From assembly GCA_016721875.1 (NCBI GenBank), contig JADKHG010000001.1, positions 496,001 to 560,000 of the forward strand: DNA of 64,000 nucleotides, in the 5' to 3' direction. Under the pieces are notes generated by a model. That model ran no database searches, was not told the DNA's origin, and saw only the letters and a list, made by a program, of their open reading frames with translations. This document shows positions 1 through 7,562 of this stretch, piece after piece; within the stretch, counting starts at the first letter, position 1, and the number at the start of each line of letters is the position of its first letter. This stretch comes from Sphingomonadales bacterium (lineage in GTDB: Bacteria > Pseudomonadota > Alphaproteobacteria > Sphingomonadales > Sphingomonadaceae). Position numbers and translations under genes: made by a program.

Positions 1-493
1 CGCCGCTTTGCAGCCAAAGACTCAGCGCCCCCTCCGCAGCCCGACGGCGCGGCCAAGGTTCGCTCGCATGGCCGTTTGACAGGCTGTGCAGTCCGCGGTC
101 AAGCGGAGTGCGGCTGGACACTGGATGGTTGGCGTAAAGCGCCGCATCCTCCGCCCCGACCAGCAAAAGGTTGCACGGGTTGTATCCGGACAGCGCGTCA
201 TCTTCAGGCGCTACACCTGCCACAAGCCAGTCCGCAACCAGCGCCCCGCGCGAGGCCTTGGCGGGATCAGGCAACGTGCCGGTGCGGATATTGGTCAGCA
301 CGGCAAGCCTGCCGTCGTTGCTCACTCCCAGCCAGCTCCCGCCAGCCTGCAAGTCGCGTCCCGCAATCACCTGTGGCGCGTCGTTCCAGCGGGCGAGCGG
401 TGCCGTCTCGCGCGCATGAAATTCATCGCGGTTGGCAGCCAGCACCAGCCGCCAACGCGGGTGGCAATCAAGCGCAAGGGCGACAACACACAT
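1..493 (-). CDS. NRDE family protein (TANGO2-like), 3' end beyond the window
   Basis: Starts at an ATG on the minus strand at 493 and runs off the left edge, so only about the first 164 residues are visible. The N-terminus reads MCVVALALDCHPRWRLVLAA followed by NRDEF, the Asn-Arg-Asp-Glu signature that names the NRDE/TANGO2 family, and then GGSWLG and TNIR, both usual in the family. The Cys directly after Met is also typical and suggests an Ntn-hydrolase-like fold. The biochemical role of bacterial members is not established. It begins 9 bases after the stop of the SRAP gene upstream, so the two are probably one transcript. No signal peptide is seen, so it should be cytoplasmic. Confidence 0.85.
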   Translation of the reverse strand, partial: MCVVALALDCHPRWRLVLAANRDEFHARETAPLARWNDAPQVIAGRDLQAGGSWLGVSNDGRLAVLTNIRTGTLPDPAKASRGALVADWLVAGVAPEDDALSGYNPCNLLLVGAEDAALYANHPVSSRTPLDRGLHSLSNGHASEPWPRRRAAEGALSLWLQSG

Positions 494-502
494 CGCGCCA
501 CC

Positions 503-1117
503 CTACTCCGCCCTGCCGTCGCTGGAAAGCGGCTCCAACGCTGCGCTGGCCAATGGCTGCACCAGCGCCTGCGCGTCTTTCCAGTCGGCAGTGAGCCAGC
601 GGTCGTGGGCGCTGCGCGGCAGGATCAACGGCATAGAGCTCGGCCCGCCCTTGCCCTCAACCGGAACCAGCGCCGCCGACGGCTCTGTTGTCAGGATCGC
701 AAAAACCGGCATATCGGTCAGGTCGCGCCAGATGCCGGCAAAGGCAAAGACTGGTTCATCCTGCACCCGCCACCAGCGCCGCTCCTTGCCCGTCCCGCTT
801 TCAAAGGCCGTCGCCGGAACAAGGCAGCGCAGTTCGCTATGACGCAGATTGCCGATCCAGAATGGGCTTTCCAGATTGCGGACAAAGGGCACACAGCGCG
901 GCGGCCCCTCGACCAGCGACGGCATCGGTCCTGGTGGCGGAAAACCCCAATGCATCGGCCGGATCAGCCGCTTGCCCTGCCGCCCCGCACGCGCAATCAC
1001 CGGTGCAAACTGCCCCACTTCAGGCGCGCCACCCGCCCACGGATCGGGTCCGGCATCGGCAGCAAAGGCCTGCGCAATAGCAGGCGAAGCAGCGTCAAGG
1101 CGGTAGCGTGTTGCCAT
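503..1117 (-). CDS. SRAP (YedK/HMCES-like) family protein without catalytic Cys2
   Basis: 204 residues from ATG 1117; an ATG at 1156 would add 13 residues, but the 1117 start matches the family N-terminus. SRAP proteins shield abasic sites in single-stranded DNA by forming a crosslink through Cys2, exposed when Met1 is removed from an MCGRY-like start. Here the aligned start is MATRYRLD, so Cys2 is Ala. Other family marks are present: FVRNLESPFW (Asn region), RCLVPATAF (the Glu region, shifted by one residue from the usual PADGFYEW), and MPLILPRSAHDRWL near residue 165 with the conserved His. It may bind DNA without crosslinking or have changed role. Transcribed with the NRDE gene below. Confidence 0.82.
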   Translation of the reverse strand: MATRYRLDAASPAIAQAFAADAGPDPWAGGAPEVGQFAPVIARAGRQGKRLIRPMHWGFPPPGPMPSLVEGPPRCVPFVRNLESPFWIGNLRHSELRCLVPATAFESGTGKERRWWRVQDEPVFAFAGIWRDLTDMPVFAILTTEPSAALVPVEGKGGPSSMPLILPRSAHDRWLTADWKDAQALVQPLASAALEPLSSDGRAE

Positions 1118-1170
1118 AAAGCTGAGGTGGCAGCGGCGCGACAGGCGGTCAAGCACGCACCGCCTCGATT

Positions 1171-1184
1171 TTGACCAAGGTCAA
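1171..1184. promoter_or_regulatory. FNR/FixK-like box (TTGACC-AA-GGTCAA)
   Basis: TTGACCAAGGTCAA has perfect 6-base inverted arms and fits the CRP/FNR-type half-site pair TTGA(N6)TCAA used by FNR, FixK and FnrL regulators in alphaproteobacteria. It lies 55 bases before the start of a 36-residue membrane peptide and 54 bases upstream of the SRAP start on the other strand, so it could serve either. The assignment rests on pattern alone. Confidence 0.45.
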
Positions 1185-1239
1185 GGAAAGTCCTATTCCG
1201 CCGCCGCATAGCCCCTGAAAACAAGCAGAGGAGCCTATC

Positions 1240-1350
1240 ATGTCAGACCTTTCGATTCTTCCCGTAGCGATCTTCATCGGCATGATGGTGGCATTTGCGC
1301 TGGTCATGCTGTTCGTTACAGTGACCGACAAAGACCCGGTTCAGGATTGA
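1240..1350 (+). CDS. Small single-span membrane peptide (36 aa), unknown
   Basis: ATG 1240 to TGA 1350 encodes 36 residues starting MSDLSILPVAIFIGMM, with a hydrophobic stretch at about residues 5-28 and a charged tail ending TDKDPVQD. A good ribosome-binding sequence (AGAGGAG) sits just upstream. The peptide resembles in build, but not in sequence, the tiny accessory subunits of respiratory oxidases. The FNR-like box 55 bases upstream suggests oxygen- or redox-dependent expression. No family is recognised; reality rests on the start signal, the clean membrane span and the regulatory box. Confidence 0.55.
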   Translation: MSDLSILPVAIFIGMMVAFALVMLFVTVTDKDPVQD

Positions 1351-1356
1351 AGTGTT

Positions 1357-1686
1357 TCAAATTGTCAGGCTGACGGTCACTTCATCGCCTGCAACAATCC
1401 CTTCCGCTTTGCGCACCGATGCCTTGACCGGGAGTAGATAGCCGCCCGAATCCTTTGACGGAAAGATCGACGTCGCCCAGTGCGTGTCGCCAATGGTTGC
1501 ACGTACTTTGATTGAACCAAAGCCCCGTTGGCGCGGCGAGCCGGTGCGTTCGAGCCGGTCCATCAGCGCGGCGTCGGCAATCGCTTGCGCAACCTCGCCA
1601 TCAATGGTGGTGAAATGCCATGCGGCGGGGGCCTTGTCGCTGGTCCATATCCAGAGATTTGTTGTGGTGATGAAGGTTGCGGTCAT
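1357..1686 (-). CDS. DUF1905 domain protein
   Basis: 109 residues, a single DUF1905 domain: an N-terminal beta-rich segment with WHFTTIDGEVAQAI, then the conserved RGFGSIKVRATIGDTHW stretch and TSIFPSKDSGGYLLPVK, ending in a motif for a beta-strand close (GDEVTVSLTI). Members are small soluble proteins of unknown function, sometimes fused to YdeI/OmpD-associated domains. It ends 6 bases from the stop of the convergent small peptide and starts 32 bases from the end of the cyclophilin gene, with which it may be co-transcribed. Confidence 0.85.
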   Translation of the reverse strand: MTATFITTTNLWIWTSDKAPAAWHFTTIDGEVAQAIADAALMDRLERTGSPRQRGFGSIKVRATIGDTHWATSIFPSKDSGGYLLPVKASVRKAEGIVAGDEVTVSLTI

Positions 1687-1717
1687 TCAGAACCACTCTC
1701 TCCATTACGGAGAGGTA

Positions 1718-2641
1718 TCATGGCGCCTTCCTTCTAACCGGTACCGGAATATTGCAGATATCTGCGCCACCAGCAGGTTTGATGAAAAACGGATCACGCC
1801 GGTTGGCGCGGGCGTCAGCATAGGCCGCGAAGCTGGTGCTTTCGGTCGAGAGATATTCGAAGACAGGCACGTTGGTGATTTCGTCACCGCGGCGAATCGA
1901 GTTGATCGGCACCCGCTCCTCTTCCTTTTCATAAAATCCCAACGGCCCAGTGCCGCGCGGTAAGCTGGAGAGATGCTCAATCCCCTCGATCACCCGGCCA
2001 ACCAGCGCAATATTGCGATCCAGATGCCTCGGGGCGTGGCCGATCACGGTATAGAGTTCCGCACCGGAGCCAGTATCGGGCGACATTCCCCGGCCCACGC
2101 CGACCATGCCATAGCAGTGGACGGGCCAGAGTCCCTCACGGCCTTGTGCTAGTGGCCAGCCATTATTAAACCCATGGGCAGCTGCGTAGGCGTCGGGACG
2201 TCCGTCGGCCTGCGCGAAAATCCAGTCCTTACCCGGCCAGTCAGGGGTGACGTAATCCTTAGCATCCACAATCACCAACCTCTCCGGCAGCGCCTTTTTC
2301 TCGGTCGCGTCACCCCATTGCACGACATAATTGTCCTGCACCCGGTTGATACTGGTGCCATCCCAGAACTTCGCAGCGGCAAGCTTGCGGATATTGCCGA
2401 TCCACCCCTGACTGAATGGCGCGGGCATCAACTGGATCACCACGCGGCGCGCTTTGCCTTTGGCATCGGCTGCCAATTCCATCACCAGCAAATCCGAAGG
2501 CGCAATCGCCACCCACTCTTCGGCCTTTGCAGCAGCGACAATTTCCAGCGGTGACGGATATTCCGTCGCCGCTTCTTCGGCGGACAGGGGGAGTGCTGCG
2601 AACAGGGCCGCGCTGGCGAACATCAGATGGGCTATTTTCAT
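1718..2641 (-). CDS. Cyclophilin-type peptidylprolyl isomerase, exported
   Basis: 307 residues. The first 21 residues (MKIAHLMFASAALFAALPLSAEE) form a signal peptide with an AxA-like cleavage site, so the protein is periplasmic. The cyclophilin domain follows: FWDGTSINRVQDNYVVQWGD corresponds to the family's FYDGTTFHRVIPNFVIQGGD, keeping the catalytic Arg and the Gln-x-Gly-Asp end with substitutions (His to Asn before Arg, Gly to Trp). NGWPLAQG and HCYGMVGVGRG stand where the canonical GPNTNGSQF/MANAG blocks are, so the active site is divergent. It catalyses cis-trans isomerisation of prolyl bonds in exported proteins, if active. Longer than the minimal 165-residue domain because of a C-terminal extension found in sphingomonad homologues. 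Confidence 0.85.
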   Translation of the reverse strand: MKIAHLMFASAALFAALPLSAEEAATEYPSPLEIVAAAKAEEWVAIAPSDLLVMELAADAKGKARRVVIQLMPAPFSQGWIGNIRKLAAAKFWDGTSINRVQDNYVVQWGDATEKKALPERLVIVDAKDYVTPDWPGKDWIFAQADGRPDAYAAAHGFNNGWPLAQGREGLWPVHCYGMVGVGRGMSPDTGSGAELYTVIGHAPRHLDRNIALVGRVIEGIEHLSSLPRGTGPLGFYEKEEERVPINSIRRGDEITNVPVFEYLSTESTSFAAYADARANRRDPFFIKPAGGADICNIPVPVRRKAP

Positions 2642-2720
2642 AAGCCACGTTATTGCAAATCACGCCGCCTTGCGAAAGCGCAAAGGAGCCGCTAGGGGCG
2701 TGCGTCCCGAAGGGATATGC

Positions 2721-2810
2721 GGAGACGTGGCCGAGTGGTCGAAGGCGCACGCCTGGAAAGTGTGTATAGGGGTGACTCTATCGTGGGTTCGAATCCCACC
2801 GTCTCCGCCA
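2721..2810 (+). tRNA. tRNA-Ser (anticodon GGA)
   Basis: A 90-base class II tRNA with encoded CCA. The acceptor stem GGAGACG pairs with CGTCTCC; the D-arm has GTGGCCGAGTGGTCGAAGGC; the anticodon loop CTGGAAA gives GGA; a long variable arm follows; the T-arm carries GGGTTCGAATCCC. It lies directly upstream of an integrase gene and its 3' end is the likely integration site of the island. Confidence 0.96.
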
Positions 2811-2920
2811 CAATGCCGTTCAGGCACGTTCCCTAAAGTTCTATTTTCCTTGCATTTCTGCGGTTTTGCGGGCATATATGTTCCTCTTATGTTTCAATTG
2901 GTTTCCTTGTATCCTGACTC

Positions 2921-2965
2921 ATCCGGGGGCACGCGTGGGGGCATTGATTCGCTGATCCGGGGGCA
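2921..2965 (+). repeat. Three GGGGGCA repeats between tRNA-Ser and integrase (candidate integrase arm sites)
   Basis: ATCCGGGGGCA at 2921-2931, GCGTGGGGGCA at 2933-2943 and ATCCGGGGGCA at 2955-2965, spaced 12 and 22 bases, close to one and two helical turns. Phased short repeats between a tRNA 3' end and a P4-type integrase gene fit arm-type binding sites. The last copy also supplies the purine-rich sequence before the integrase coding region. Similar TGTGGGGA repeats 12 bases apart occur at 13748-13767. Confidence 0.4.
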
Positions 2966-2968
2966 TCG

Positions 2969-4255
2969 ATTCTGACCGAGCTTGCCATCAAGAACGCGAG
3001 GCCAAGGGATAAAGACTATAAGCTGGCCGATGCCGAGGGTTTGCACCTTTATGTCACCAAGACAGGGCACCGCAGCTGGCGGCTAAAATACCGCTTTGCA
3101 GGCAAAGAACGGCGGCTGATCCTGGGCGCTTGGCCAGAGCTTTCGTTGCGCGCTGCACGGGACCTCAAGGCTGAGGCGCGCAAACTACTGCGTGAAGGCC
3201 GCGATCCGGGGATTGAGGCAGCGAAGTTGAGGATTCAACAAGCTGTGGCCGCTGCCAACACATTCGAGGCTTTGGCGAGAGGCTGGTTCGCGTTGCAAGA
3301 GGGTCGCTGGACGCCTGTGCATGCAAAGGATGTGATCAGCAGTCTTGAGAAGGATGTCGTCCCCTGGGTTGGCAAATTGCCAATCACCGAGATTGACGAA
3401 CCTATGGTTCTTTCGGTGCTGCGCAAGATCGAGAAGCGCGGTGCGATCGAGACCGCGCATCGTATCCGCCAACGCATGTCTGCGATATTCGTTCATGCTA
3501 TTGCCGAAGGTGTTGGGTCACGTGATCCGGCGGCGATTGTAACCAGAGCACTCAAGCCTGTGCCTCGTTCAAGAAAGCGTCCGGCATTAGTCACCATGGC
3601 ATCACTGCACGATATGTTGCGTAAGTCGGAATGCGAACCAGCTTCACCACTCACCAAATTGGCCTCGCGCTTTCTGGCGTTGACCGCACAGCGACCGGGA
3701 ATGATCCGTGCGCTGCCCTGGGGAGAGATTGAGAATGTCGATTGGCAGGATGATGGCCCTACACCCGATGCATTATGGCGTGTCCCTGCGCAACGCATGA
3801 AGCTGACACTCGATCTAAAAAGTGACGATGGCTTCGAGCATCTGATTCCCTTGTCGGCACAAGCGGTCGATGTGTTGCGGGCTGCCTATATCCTCACCGG
3901 TCGCGGGCCAATGGTGTTCCCCGGCAACCGTAATGCCAGAACCCCAATGAGCGAGAATACATTGAGCTATTTCTACAACCGCTGTGGCTATCAGGGTCGC
4001 CATGTTCCCCATGGCTGGCGCGCATCCTTCTCGACAATCATGAACGAATGGGCGCTCGGCAACGGCACACCTGCTGACCGAAATGTGATCGATCTGATCC
4101 TTGCCCATGTGCCCGACGGTGTGTCCGGATCGGAAGGCGCTTATAACCGTGCAGCCTATCTCGATCGTCGCCGCGAGCTGCTATCGATGTGGGCTGCCAT
4201 GCTGCTGGATGGCTTCCCGGCTCCAGCCAAAATGCTCGGTTGGCCGTCGCGCTAA
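2969..4255 (+). CDS. P4-type tyrosine integrase, non-standard start
   Basis: About 428 residues. N-terminal arm-binding (DUF4102) domain: LTELAIKNARPRDKDYKLAD, then GLHLYVTKTGHRSWRLKYRF and the RRLILGAWPELSLRAAR block. A core-binding domain (about residues 100-200) and a C-terminal catalytic domain follow, with TAQRPGMIRALPW (first Arg region) and HGWRASFSTIMNE (His-x-x-Arg). The family usually begins ML-T-[DE]; here the matching codon is ATT (2969), followed by CTG (2972), and a TGA lies in frame at 2945. The first TTG is at 3041 and would delete part of the arm-binding domain. A GGGGG run 5 bases upstream could act as ribosome-binding site for ATT. Sits next to tRNA-Ser and is expected to integrate and excise the island. 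Confidence 0.85.
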   Translation: MLTELAIKNARPRDKDYKLADAEGLHLYVTKTGHRSWRLKYRFAGKERRLILGAWPELSLRAARDLKAEARKLLREGRDPGIEAAKLRIQQAVAAANTFEALARGWFALQEGRWTPVHAKDVISSLEKDVVPWVGKLPITEIDEPMVLSVLRKIEKRGAIETAHRIRQRMSAIFVHAIAEGVGSRDPAAIVTRALKPVPRSRKRPALVTMASLHDMLRKSECEPASPLTKLASRFLALTAQRPGMIRALPWGEIENVDWQDDGPTPDALWRVPAQRMKLTLDLKSDDGFEHLIPLSAQAVDVLRAAYILTGRGPMVFPGNRNARTPMSENTLSYFYNRCGYQGRHVPHGWRASFSTIMNEWALGNGTPADRNVIDLILAHVPDGVSGSEGAYNRAAYLDRRRELLSMWAAMLLDGFPAPAKMLGWPSR

Positions 4256-4855
4256 ACGGACTTTCAGCTTGGCTGTCAGCGCGCCGCCATTCTCCAGCTT
4301 TGTTCGAAATTGTCCTGCGAAAGCAGCCTAATCTGCGCGAAACGTTGCGACATTGCGCCTAAGATAGTGACGTTATATTCAAATCAGTGAATTCGGCTCT
4401 CGCAGTGCGCAACAGCCAAGGAAAATCAGCGGCTTGCAGACAAGTGATTTGGATTCAAATTGCGAAATCCCAGTGATTTGAAAATGATTGGAAAGTTGCC
4501 ATAGCTCCAAAATGGCTGGAGACTGGCAATAATCAGCCACTTTCCACCCGCGACATGTCGCGTACGGTGTGCTTGCATTTTCAGTGCTCCGAATGTGGAT
4601 TCAAAGATGATTTCTGACTTGGAAAAAAGCCTATGAAACTGCGGGTTTAGACGGATTTCATAGCCCGACTGGCGCCTGAATGGAATCGAAAACCAGCAGA
4701 AATCGCCGCTTCATTTTTGGCAGATTTCCGTCAAAGGGTCAGCAAATAGCCACATTTGATGGTCAAATCGCGAGGCGTTCCGCGCCTCTCCGCCAACCCC
4801 CTACCCAGCGAATGACGGGTCATTTTTGTCAAATCATGGGTTGTAGTATTGGAAC
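4256..4855. other. Non-coding stretch with short repeats and an inverted repeat
   Basis: No convincing coding region was found on either strand. It is AT-richer than its surroundings. Visible structure: AGTGATTTG twice (4443-4451 and 4472-4480), ATTCAAAT near 4377 and again near 4453, and an 8-base inverted repeat CTATGAAA/TTTCATAG (4631-4638, 4656-4663) with a 17-base loop. Between an integrase and ssb such a region could hold an excision- or replication-related site or a small RNA, but nothing proves it. Confidence 0.4.
4631..4663. repeat. Inverted repeat, 8-base arms
   Basis: CTATGAAA at 4631-4638 is the exact reverse complement of TTTCATAG at 4656-4663. The 17-base loop would give a modest hairpin. 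No T-tract follows, so a terminator is unlikely. Position within the integrase-ssb gap of the island is the only hint of function. Confidence 0.4.
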
Positions 4856-4890
4856 AAAAAAAGGCCCCGCAGCGGGTGCTGCGGAACCTT
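4856..4890 (-). terminator. Rho-independent terminator of ssb
   Basis: Read on the minus strand: GGTTCCGCAGC, loop ACCC, GCTGCGGGGCC, then TTTTTTT. Seven perfect GC-rich pairs extended by two G-T and two G-C pairs, with a seven-base T-tract, 31 bases after the ssb stop codon. Confidence 0.85.
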
Positions 4891-4920
4891 GTCGTCTTGA
4901 TTATCGGTGATGTTGCGGCG

Positions 4921-5289
4921 CTACTTTGAGCGCCGCTTCTTGGGATCATCGTTGGAGACTTCTTTCGCCTTGGCGAGGAAGTCGACCTGCTCGGCGATGA
5001 TCTCGCAGCCGTAACGGTCCGTGCCATTTTGATCGGTCCATTTGGTGTAGTGGATACGCCCGGTGACCATGATCATTGCACCCTTGGTGACATGCTCGGC
5101 GACGCATTTGCCGACACCGTTGAAGCAGGTAATCCGGTGCCACTCCGTCTCGGACTGGCGGTTACCTTCGCTATCCTTGAAGCTGCGAGTTGTAGCGAGT
5201 GATACGGTGGTAATCGATGCCCCTGACTGGGTGTTACGGACTTCGGGAGTGTTGCCAACGAAGCCGACGAGAGTGACTGTGTTTTTCAT
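4921..5289 (-). CDS. ssb: Single-stranded DNA-binding protein, island copy
   Basis: 122 residues from ATG 5289. One OB-fold domain: MKNTVTLVGFVGNTPEVRNT, then TVSLATTRSF, TEWHRITCFNGVG and GRIHYTKWTDQNGTDRYGCEIIAEQVDFL, all standard SSB blocks. It binds single-stranded DNA during replication or transfer. The tail is short and basic (DDPKKRRSK) and lacks the acidic DDDIPF-like tip with which chromosomal SSB recruits partner proteins, as often seen for SSB of plasmids and integrative elements. It stands alone in the island and ends in a strong terminator. A start at 5325 would add 12 residues without family support. Confidence 0.92.
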   Translation of the reverse strand: MKNTVTLVGFVGNTPEVRNTQSGASITTVSLATTRSFKDSEGNRQSETEWHRITCFNGVGKCVAEHVTKGAMIMVTGRIHYTKWTDQNGTDRYGCEIIAEQVDFLAKAKEVSNDDPKKRRSK

Positions 5290-5687
5290 GAGATTGACCT
5301 TTCGAAGCTGTTTCAAACCGTCCAAGGGAACATCCCTTTGACTGAGCCCCGATAGGACCGGGCATGGTCAGGACTGCACCGAGCGCAGCGAGGGAAACCC
5401 CGCTCACAGGAGTGGTGCGGGCAGCGGAGCAAAGCGCAGCAACACGGTCCGCATGAGCGCGGGTTGCAGACCAGAGCGGGTCCGGTCAGGGGCGTGGACT
5501 AGTCATGAAAGGGGGTGTCTTCTTGGATTGATTGGAAACTGCGATATACGGTCAATGGTGGGGCACCCGATGACGTCTTTCGCTAACATAGCTGCCGTTA
5601 GAGTTTGCAGTAAGGATCGACGAAAGCTGCCCTTCGTTCAGCGTTACCTTTGCGCGGCGCTTTGATGGGGTCTTGTATTCGCGATTG
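5290..5687. other. Non-coding stretch between ssb and sensor kinase
   Basis: About 400 bases without a supported gene. The part at 5350-5500 is GC-rich with recurring GAGCGCAGCGAG-like and GGTCCGG/GGACCGG pieces that could fold. It should hold the ssb promoter and the end of the kinase transcript. Short open frames here (for example 5453-5665) lack a start signal or recognisable domain. Confidence 0.4.
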
Positions 5688-7547
5688 CTAGGTCGAACGC
5701 TGATATGGCAGCCAAAGCGTGATCGTGGTTCCTCTCCCTGGTTCGCTCTCAGTGTGCAGCAAGCCATGTAGAGATCGGGCACGGGCGCTTATATTGGCCA
5801 GGCCTTTACCCGGTAATTCACCGGAAGCATCGAAGCCGTGACCATTGTCAGCGACATAGGCCGCTATGCCCTCAACACCGCTATGGCTCTGTTCGTGGCA
5901 CCCAATTCGCATTTCGGTGGCGCTCGAGTGCGACAGGACGTTGCCGATGGCTTCCTGGAAAATCCTTAAAACATGAAGCGCGTTGGCCGCATCCAGCCAA
6001 GGCAGGGTACGGCATTTTTCAGCCTCCCATTTGCAGATTACCCCCGCATCGCGCAGGTCGCCAGCCATCCGATGGCGCAGATTGCCGATCAATGCGACAA
6101 TATCGCCTTCGACAGGTTCGAGTGAATCGACGGTGATTTTCAGATCGGCCAACGCCCTGTTCAGCGTTTTGATTGTGCTTACCGGCTGTTTTTGCTGCCG
6201 GGCAACGGCCAACGCCGTGATTAGATTGGACCCGATGCCGTCATGCATTTCCTGCATAAGCCGTTCTCGCTCGCCAGCCAAAGCATGACTAACCACCAGC
6301 TGTTGACGCGCGGCCTCGCTCGCCTCCAGCTCTGCGCGGGTTTCGGCTATACGTTGTTCCAAAGTGACATTGGCATTGGCCAATTCTGCAAAGGCATCCA
6401 GGGCTCGTTTGCCGAACGATATCAGGAAGGAGACAGTGTACTGGAAACCACCAAAAACGGCCAGATAGAAGCCATTACCGTCCCATCCTCGATGGCCATT
6501 CGCGAGAGTCACATCATAAAGACTGAAAATGGGCGCCATCAGCATCGCCAGCCCGATCGCGCCATGTTCTATATCGCGATGTCGGTAAACATCGATCAAT
6601 GCGAGACTTGCGACGCCGAAGATCAATAATGTTGTCGGGATGTAGAAAACCAGATTGGATGCGGCAAACCAGCTATGCGCAACAACCAACGGGACACCTA
6701 GCAGGAAAAGCAAAAGGATTATCGCGTTTCGTCGAGGCAGTTTTGTGAAGCAAAAGTAGAATGCGGCGGTCGCCACACTGGCAAAATAAGTAGCATAAAC
6801 CGTAATCGCATTGAAGATTTCGATCTGGAAGGGTGTGACCTCGGCAAAATATTGATAGTTTCGGAGAAACCATAGGAGCGTAGACAGCGACAGCCATGCC
6901 AGTTCTACTTCCTCTCGCCTGCCAAGCCAGAAAAGAAATGCAAGCATGCCCAGGATAAGCATTGCGAAACTGGCGGCCATGGGCGCTGTAATCTGCCAGA
7001 AAACTGGGTGTTGTAATTGTCCCGGATCGCTGTTTGGCCCGACGATTATCCTGCCGATACCGACGGTGTCTTGTGAGGTCACCTCGATTTCAATCTCGTT
7101 GATACCGGGAACAAGAGATCCGGCCGGAAGAGGGATCAAATAAGGTCGGTACCAAGCCAGCACCTGATCAGTAGGGCGGGCAAAGTTGCGACCGACTTCG
7201 CGGCCATTGACCTTAACGGTAAATTGGTTGCGTGTGCTGACTGTATAGAGCGCAAGTGGCTCAGCCCCCAGCGCACTTCGGTCAAACCGAAAGCGACCGA
7301 CCATTGTATGGAAGTCGCCTGTTTTCCAGTCGGTGTCCCGTATCCGAACGATGTTCGGGCTGGCGGCGCGTTTCCAACCTGTTGCGCGTGAACCCAAACC
7401 ATCGGCCAAGGCAAATTCACCATCGAGAAACTCTAAGACTGGACCTTCTGCGGTCTGGGATGAGTGAATTCTGCTTAGATGTTGCGCCCCGCCAGAATCG
7501 GTCAGCGAAAATGCTAACAGACAGAAAAGCAGATAGCGCAACATCAC
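5688..7547 (-). CDS. Membrane sensor histidine kinase with 7TM (7TMR-DISM-like) sensor, NarL-type
   Basis: 619 residues. A signal sequence (MMLRYLLFCLLAFSLTDSGG) leads to an extracytoplasmic beta-rich domain (about 30-180), then seven predicted membrane helices (about 185-380), the arrangement of 7TMR-DISM sensors whose outer domain often binds sugars. A coiled-coil linker (ANANVTLEQRIAETRAELEA) precedes the HisKA_3 H-box EREHLM-type motif, here RERLMQEMHDGIGSN with the phosphoacceptor His near residue 430. The C-terminal ATPase domain shows FQEAIGNVLSHS (N-box) and VADNGHGFD (G1). It lies 15 bases after the response regulator, in one operon, and divergent from the MACPF gene set, which it likely controls. 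Confidence 0.9.
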   Translation of the reverse strand: MMLRYLLFCLLAFSLTDSGGAQHLSRIHSSQTAEGPVLEFLDGEFALADGLGSRATGWKRAASPNIVRIRDTDWKTGDFHTMVGRFRFDRSALGAEPLALYTVSTRNQFTVKVNGREVGRNFARPTDQVLAWYRPYLIPLPAGSLVPGINEIEIEVTSQDTVGIGRIIVGPNSDPGQLQHPVFWQITAPMAASFAMLILGMLAFLFWLGRREEVELAWLSLSTLLWFLRNYQYFAEVTPFQIEIFNAITVYATYFASVATAAFYFCFTKLPRRNAIILLLFLLGVPLVVAHSWFAASNLVFYIPTTLLIFGVASLALIDVYRHRDIEHGAIGLAMLMAPIFSLYDVTLANGHRGWDGNGFYLAVFGGFQYTVSFLISFGKRALDAFAELANANVTLEQRIAETRAELEASEAARQQLVVSHALAGERERLMQEMHDGIGSNLITALAVARQQKQPVSTIKTLNRALADLKITVDSLEPVEGDIVALIGNLRHRMAGDLRDAGVICKWEAEKCRTLPWLDAANALHVLRIFQEAIGNVLSHSSATEMRIGCHEQSHSGVEGIAAYVADNGHGFDASGELPGKGLANISARARSLHGLLHTESEPGRGTTITLWLPYQRST

Positions 7548-7562
7548 CGAAACGCTTTCCTG

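Noticed and set aside
76..1174. Long plus-strand open frames
   Set aside because: They lie opposite the NRDE and SRAP genes, are rich in Arg/Pro/Ala and Cys, and show no domain; they reflect high GC in the real genes' opposite strand.
4783..4793. TCTCCGCCA match to the tRNA-Ser end, as alternative right island border
   Set aside because: Only nine bases, lies between integrase and ssb, and lacks the flanking repeats seen at 13748-13767.
5453..5665. Plus-strand open frame of 70 codons between ssb and the kinase
   Set aside because: No domain, no ribosome-binding sequence, GC-rich repeat-like content.
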